Assembly: GCA_026398875.1 (NCBI GenBank)
Contig: JAPLSB010000004.1
Location: forward strand, 1 to 64,000
Reading direction: 5' to 3'
DNA length: 64,000 nucleotides
Source: Gammaproteobacteria bacterium
GTDB taxonomy: Bacteria > Pseudomonadota > Gammaproteobacteria > Nevskiales > Nevskiaceae
Of the stretch, positions 60,157 to 64,000 are shown in pieces. The notes beneath the pieces are model-generated. The model was not told where the DNA came from, did not search any database, and worked only from the letters and a program-made list of their open reading frames with translations. Positions within the stretch are counted from its first letter, which is position 1, and every line of letters begins with the position of its first letter. The position numbers were made by a program, and so were the translations under genes.

Positions 60157-60564
60157 ATGAAGATCCGCCGCCTCGCGCTGTCGCTGCTGACCGTGTTCGC
60201 CCTGCTCTGGCAGGGCGTGGCAGCGGCAGCGATGGGCGCGGCGATGGCGCTGCCGCCGCCGCCAGCCGTCACGGCTGCACCCGATGTGATGCCCTGCCAC
60301 GAGATGGCCGGCATGGCCGATTCGGCCGACATGGCGACGGCGGATGACGCTGCGCCGGTCGACCACCCGGCACCGCAGGACTGCTGCGGCACCGGCGGCC
60401 ACTGCCTGTGCGCCGCCGCCTGCGGTGCCGCCGCGCTGCCGGCGTTCGGCTTTGCACTGAACCTGCTGCCCAGCCCCGATGTGAACGCACGCACGATCCT
60501 CGCCGTGCTGCGCGACACCGCGCCGCCACACCCGTTCCGACCTCCGATCGCTGCCGCCGTCTGA
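60157..60564 (+). CDS. Exported Cys/His/Met-rich protein heading the cus operon (CopL/CruR-like)
   Basis: The 135-residue protein has a signal-like N-terminus (LALSLLTVFALLWQGVAAAA). It then has metal ligands MPCHEMAGM and the cluster DCCGTGGHCLCAAACG, and a C-terminal PPHPFRPPIAAAV. Cys-, His- and Met-rich leader proteins of this kind (for example CopL of Xanthomonas) precede copper-resistance operons and influence copper-induced expression. It is followed after 60 bases, including a hairpin, by the cusC gene. The assignment is by composition and context. Confidence 0.6.
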   Translation: MKIRRLALSLLTVFALLWQGVAAAAMGAAMALPPPPAVTAAPDVMPCHEMAGMADSADMATADDAAPVDHPAPQDCCGTGGHCLCAAACGAAALPAFGFALNLLPSPDVNARTILAVLRDTAPPHPFRPPIAAAV

Positions 60565-60574
60565 CGCCGATACC

Positions 60575-60595
60575 GCGTCGGGCTCGCACCGACGC
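60575..60595 (+). other. Hairpin between the leader protein gene and cusC
   Basis: GCGTCGG (60575-60581) and CCGACGC (60589-60595) form a perfect seven-base stem with a seven-base loop. It begins 10 bases after the stop of the Cys-rich leader gene. No T-run follows. In context it could modulate read-through into the cus genes. Confidence 0.5.
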
Positions 60596-60624
60596 GCCTG
60601 CGCCTCGCTGCTGCGGAGTGGTCC

Positions 60625-61911
60625 ATGTCCCCAATTCCCTTGCTGTTCGCGCGCGCGCTGTGCGCGTTGCTGCTGCTGCCCGGCTGCGCCCGGGCTGAAG
60701 AACTGCTGTCGCTGGCTGCCGCCCGGCGCATCGCGCTGGATCGCCAGCCGCTGCTCGAAGCCGAAGCGCATCAGGTTGATGCCGCCCGCGACGCGGCGAT
60801 CGCTGCTCGCCAGCTGCCCGATCCGCTGCTGAAAGGCGGCATCAGCGATCTGACCGCCACCGGCGACGACATCGGCACGCTGACGCGACAGAACGACACG
60901 CAGTTCACCGTCGGCATCGCGCAGGCGTTTCCGCGCACCGCGAAACGGCGTCTGCGCGGCGAGCGTGCCGATGCCGAAACCCTGCTCGCCGAACAGCGCC
61001 TGCTGAGCGACCGCCTGCAGCTGCAGCGCGACGTTGGGCTGGCCTGGCTCGATGTCTGGAAAGCGCACCAGGCCGTGGCGCTGGCGCGACTCAGCGAGCG
61101 CGAGGCGCAGCTGCAGGTCGAGGCGACGCAGATCGCCTACGCCAGCGGCCGCAAGCCGCTGGCCGAGCTGCGCGAAGCGCGCGTTGCGCTGGCACTGCTG
61201 CGCGACGATCTGGCGAAGCTCGAACAGGATGACGGGCACGCGCGCAGCCAGCTGTCGCGCTGGCTTGGCGATGCGGCGTATCGGCCGTTGCCGGATGGCC
61301 AGCCGCCGCTGCCGGAACCGCCGCCGCTCGGCGCCTTGCTCGACGGTTTGCGCCGCCATCCGCATCTCGACATCGCGGCCGCCGAAGTCGACGTGGCGGC
61401 GGCTGACGTGCGGCTGGCGAAACAGGCCTACCAGTCCGATTTCAGCGTCGAGCTCGGCTATGGCCACCGTCCGGCGTTCAGCGACTACGTCAACCTGCAG
61501 GTCTCGGTCGACCTGCCGGTGTTCACCGCCAACCGCCAGGACCGCGGTCTGGCCGCGAAACAGTCGGCGCTGCTCAGCGCCGAAGCGCTGCGCGAGGATC
61601 GCTACCGCGAACACGCCGCCGAGGCCCGGCTGAACCACGGCGACTGGACCCGGCTGGGCACCCGCCTTGCGCACTTCGACGCCACGATCCTGCCGGAAGC
61701 CGATGCCCGCATCGAAGCGGCGCGGCTGGCCTGGGCTGCCGGCAGCGGCAGCCTGTCCGAGGTGCTGGCCGCCCGCCGCGCCGCACTCGACACGCGGCTG
61801 CGCAGGCTGGATCTGCAAACCGACCGCCACCGCCACGCGCTGCAACTGCGCTATCTCGCTGCCCGCGATGGCGACGGCGATGACCGCGAATCCGAAGGGG
61901 TGACGCCATGA
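60625..61911 (+). CDS. cusC: TolC-family outer-membrane channel (CusC/CzcC-like)
   Basis: The 428-residue protein has a lipoprotein-like signal (LCALLLLPGCARAEE) with Cys in a lipobox, then the repeated coiled-coil hairpins typical of TolC channels. The N-terminal helix LSLAAARRIALDRQPLLEAE and the later QPPLPEPPPLGALLDGLRRH, and LEQDDGHARSQLSRWL mark the two halves. It overlaps the cusB gene by four bases (ATGA). Confidence 0.9.
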   Translation: MSPIPLLFARALCALLLLPGCARAEELLSLAAARRIALDRQPLLEAEAHQVDAARDAAIAARQLPDPLLKGGISDLTATGDDIGTLTRQNDTQFTVGIAQAFPRTAKRRLRGERADAETLLAEQRLLSDRLQLQRDVGLAWLDVWKAHQAVALARLSEREAQLQVEATQIAYASGRKPLAELREARVALALLRDDLAKLEQDDGHARSQLSRWLGDAAYRPLPDGQPPLPEPPPLGALLDGLRRHPHLDIAAAEVDVAAADVRLAKQAYQSDFSVELGYGHRPAFSDYVNLQVSVDLPVFTANRQDRGLAAKQSALLSAEALREDRYREHAAEARLNHGDWTRLGTRLAHFDATILPEADARIEAARLAWAAGSGSLSEVLAARRAALDTRLRRLDLQTDRHRHALQLRYLAARDGDGDDRESEGVTP

Positions 61912-63302
61912 ACCGTTCCACCGTGACCGGCCTCGCGGCCGTTGCCGTCATCGCTGCTGCCGCGGCCTTCCTGTGGTGGCCGCGTCATGACGACGGCCCG
62001 GCCGTCGCCGAGCGCCAGCCGCTGTACTGGTACGACCCGATGGTCCCCGATCAGCGCTTCGACAAGCCCGGCAAGTCGCCATTCATGGACATGCAGCTGG
62101 TGCCGAAGTACGCCGACGAGGCCGCTTCCGCGCCGCAAGACGAGGCCGCCGGCTTCCGCATCGACCCGCGCGTGGTCCAGAACCTGGGCGTGCGGCTGGC
62201 GCGCGTGGAGCGCGGCGCGCTGCCGCAAGCGCTGCTGGCGGCCGGCGTGATCGCCGTCGACGAGCACGGCATCGAAGCCGTGCAGTCGCGCGCGGCGGGC
62301 TGGGTCGAGCAGCTCGGCGTCAAGGCCGTCGGCGATCCGGTGCGGCGCGGCCAGTTGCTGGCGGCGATCCATTCGCCCGAGCTGTACGCCGCGCAAGGCG
62401 AATACCTGCTGGCGCGGCGCAGCGGCGATGCCGGCCTGCAGGACGCCGCGCGGGCGCGGCTGCTGCAGTTCGGGGTCGGCGATGCGCAGTTACGGCGGAT
62501 TGCCGCCAGCGGCCAGGCGGAACGGCGCATCGAGCTGTTCGCGCAGCACGACGGCTACGTGACCGAGCTTGGCGTGCGCGAAGGTGCGCAGGTGCAGCCG
62601 GGCATGAGCCTGTTCACGCTGGCCCGGCTTGATCGCGTCTGGCTGAACGCCGAACTGCCGGAAGCGCAGGGCGCTGTTATTGCGCCAAGCGCTGCCGCAA
62701 GCGCCACGGTGGCCGCACTGCCGGGGCAGCGCTTCGATGGCACGGTTGAATACGTCTATCCGGAACTCAGCGGCACCACCCGCACCGTGAAGCTGCGCAT
62801 CGGCTTGCCGAACCGCAATGCGAAGCTGCGCCCCGGCATGTACGCGAGCGTTCGGCTTGATGGCCCGCCACGCACCGACACGCTGACCGTGCCGACCGAA
62901 GCGCTGATTCGCACCGGCACCCGCAACGTCGTGCTGATCGCCGACGAAGGCTCGCGCTTCCGGCCGGTGGCAGTGCGCATCGGGGTCGAAGCGGGCGAGC
63001 GGACGGAAGTGCTCGAAGGCCTGGCGGAAGGCCAGCAGGTGGTCGCCAGCGGCCAGTTCCTGATCGATTCCGAAGCCAGCCTGCGCGGCGCGCTGGAGCG
63101 GATGGCGCCGGTGGCGATCGAGGCTGCCGATGAGCACCACTCTAAGCCCTCTCCCTTTGGGAGAGGGTTGGGTGAGGGGCACAGCCAGCCGAGTGGGGCG
63201 CCCTCATCCGAGCGCGTCCCTCACCCCCGCCCCTCTCCCGGAGGGAGAGGGGAGACCAGCGAATCTGATCCACACGCCGGCCACGAAGGCCACACGCCAT
63301 GA
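61908..63302 (+). CDS. cusB: RND periplasmic adaptor (CusB-like) with an in-frame palindromic insert
   Basis: The 464-residue membrane-fusion protein has an N-terminal anchor helix ([16 protein letters not shown]). A heavy-metal-binding motif follows ([20 protein letters not shown]). The lipoyl/barrel-sandwich, alpha-hairpin and beta-barrel domains come next. Residues of its last about 55 codons are derived from two palindromes (63147-63252), giving [11 protein letters not shown] and RPSPGGRGE, and then a His-rich end [11 protein letters not shown]. It links CusC to CusA in a tripartite Cu(I)/Ag(I) exporter. Confidence 0.9.
   Translation: MNRSTVTGLAAVAVIAAAAAFLWWPRHDDGPAVAERQPLYWYDPMVPDQRFDKPGKSPFMDMQLVPKYADEAASAPQDEAAGFRIDPRVVQNLGVRLARVERGALPQALLAAGVIAVDEHGIEAVQSRAAGWVEQLGVKAVGDPVRRGQLLAAIHSPELYAAQGEYLLARRSGDAGLQDAARARLLQFGVGDAQLRRIAASGQAERRIELFAQHDGYVTELGVREGAQVQPGMSLFTLARLDRVWLNAELPEAQGAVIAPSAAASATVAALPGQRFDGTVEYVYPELSGTTRTVKLRIGLPNRNAKLRPGMYASVRLDGPPRTDTLTVPTEALIRTGTRNVVLIADEGSRFRPVAVRIGVEAGERTEVLEGLAEGQQVVASGQFLIDSEASLRGALERMAPVAIEAADEHHSKPSPFGRGLGEGHSQPSGAPSSERVPHPRPSPGGRGETSESDPHAGHEGHTP
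63147..63252. repeat. Palindromic repeats inserted in the cusB coding sequence
   Basis: CCCTCTCCC-TTT-GGGAGAGGG at 63147-63167 and CCCCTCTCCC-GGA-GGGAGAGGGG at 63230-63252 are near-perfect palindromes about 65 bases apart. They are of the CTCTCCC...GGGAGAG intergenic-repeat type found in many proteobacteria. Here they lie inside the open frame, which continues through both. The peptides [11 protein letters not shown] and RPSPGGRGE are their translation. Confidence 0.85.
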
Positions 63303-64000
63303 TCGCCACGATCATCCGCGCCTCGATCGCCAACCGCGTGCTGGCGCTGCTGGTCAGCGCGCTGCTGGCGCTGTGGGGAACACGCGCAGCACTCAGCACA
63401 CCGCTCGACGCGATTCCGGACTTGAGCGACACGCAGGTGATCATCCGTACGGCATGGCCCGGGCAGGCGCCGCAGCTGGTCGAGGATCAGGTCACCTATC
63501 CGCTGACCACGACGATGCTGTCGGTGCCCGGTGCTCGCACCGTGCGCGGCTATTCGATGTTCGGCGATTCGTTCGTCCACGTGATCTTTGATGACGCGAC
63601 CGACCTGTACTGGGCGCGCTCGCGGGTACTCGAATATCTCAATCAGGTCAGCGGCCGCCTGCCACCGGCGGCGCGGCCGACGCTCGGCCCGGATGCCACC
63701 GGGGTCGGCTGGATCTACGAGTACGCGCTGGTTGATCGCAGCGGCCGGCTGGACACTTCGCAACTGCGCGCGATCCAGGACTGGTTCCTGAAGTACGAGC
63801 TGAAAAGTGTCGAGAACGTCGCCGAAGTGGCCAGCGTCGGCGGCTACGTGCGCCAGTACCAGATCGTGCTCGACCCGGACCGCCTGCGCGCCACCGGCAC
63901 CACGATCAGCACGGTGATCGCGGCCGTGCGCGCCGGCAACAACGAGGCCGGCGGCTCGGTGCTGGAACTCGGCGAAGTCGAATACGCGGTACGCGCAGGC
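63299..64000 (+). CDS. cusA: Heavy-metal RND efflux pump (CusA-like), N-terminal part, cut by window edge
   Basis: The frame opens at ATG 63299, overlapping the cusB stop (ATGA), and is still open at the window end after about 234 residues. It begins [20 protein letters not shown] with the first membrane helix. The periplasmic pore-domain sequences follow ([20 protein letters not shown], then [14 protein letters not shown] and [13 protein letters not shown] segments). DAIPDLSD and [16 protein letters not shown] are signatures of monovalent-metal HME-RND pumps. The C-terminal three quarters, including the Met ladder, are outside the window. Confidence 0.93.
   Translation, partial: MIATIIRASIANRVLALLVSALLALWGTRAALSTPLDAIPDLSDTQVIIRTAWPGQAPQLVEDQVTYPLTTTMLSVPGARTVRGYSMFGDSFVHVIFDDATDLYWARSRVLEYLNQVSGRLPPAARPTLGPDATGVGWIYEYALVDRSGRLDTSQLRAIQDWFLKYELKSVENVAEVASVGGYVRQYQIVLDPDRLRATGTTISTVIAAVRAGNNEAGGSVLELGEVEYAVRAG

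Noticed and set aside
57678..60731. Minus-strand frame of over 1000 codons
   Set aside because: It is antisense to the hydrolase, aldehyde dehydrogenase and leader genes, has low-complexity Arg/Ala/Gly composition and no domain.

Overview
The window is GC-rich chromosomal DNA with dense short-gap operons, a DmpR/sigma-54 phenol system, many TonB receptors, and twin-arginine and lipoprotein signals. This fits a free-living, aromatic-degrading gammaproteobacterium. A Nevskiales/Solimonas/Hydrocarboniphaga-like organism is my guess, at low confidence. I saw no rRNA, tRNA, insertion sequence, phage or CRISPR array.

Region A (1-24.9 kb) is a phenol/catechol meta-cleavage island. The rightward operon (6.5-17.0 kb) encodes a [2Fe-2S] ferredoxin, a GlcG-like protein, HMS dehydrogenase, oxopentenoate hydratase, oxalocrotonate decarboxylase, two Rieske oxygenases, oxalocrotonate tautomerase, acetaldehyde dehydrogenase, hydroxyoxovalerate aldolase, catechol 2,3-dioxygenase and a short-chain dehydrogenase-like protein. 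A divergent LysR gene with a T-N11-A palindrome lies at its head. The leftward operon (22.8-17.0 kb) encodes the multicomponent phenol hydroxylase P0-P5, with a tandem tautomerase between P3 and P4 and an NTF2-like protein at the end. It starts at a good sigma-54 promoter, and TTGATCA-type upstream sites sit between it and the divergent DmpR-like activator. The pathway runs phenol to catechol to 2-hydroxymuconic semialdehyde to 4-oxalocrotonate to 2-oxopent-4-enoate to 4-hydroxy-2-oxovalerate to pyruvate plus acetyl-CoA. Only the dehydrogenase branch is present; no DmpD hydrolase is seen. A second, truncated acetaldehyde dehydrogenase gene at the left edge suggests another meta-cleavage cluster outside the window. 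The left part (0.4-5.4 kb) holds a class II aldolase-like protein, an enoyl-CoA hydratase/isomerase-type hydrolase, an M14-type peptidase and an alpha/beta hydrolase.

Region B (24.9-37.7 kb) is mixed housekeeping and accessory DNA: an SRPBCC-SDR fusion, TesB, a TetR/hydrolase pair, HopJ, an OprO/P-type porin with a Pho-box-like promoter, a VapBC module, an isocitrate/isopropylmalate-type dehydrogenase, DUF484, dapF, GFA, NTF2-like and XRE genes.

Region C (37.7-54.7 kb) is a metal (copper-centred) island: a CobW GTPase with a PCuAC chaperone, two Csp-like Cys-rich twin-arginine proteins, and a leftward run of ten genes that can form one operon (TonB receptor, PepSY, PCuAC, DUF2946, small lipoprotein, TonB receptor, PepSY, TonB receptor, DJ-1/PfpI, YceI). 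DUF2946 proteins resembling the copper-sensing leader CruR of Bordetella head or interrupt these runs. An intrinsic terminator sits right in front of the first receptor gene.

Region D (54.7-64 kb) has an HD-domain protein, an FAD oxidoreductase, a haloperoxidase-like hydrolase, a class 3 aldehyde dehydrogenase behind a TetR-type palindrome, and a cus-type copper efflux operon (Cys/His/Met-rich leader protein, CusC, CusB, CusA truncated by the window end). The cusB coding sequence carries an in-frame palindromic repeat. Three copies of a hairpin repeat built on CGCAAAGGCGCAAAG-like arms lie in region A, two of them inside operons.
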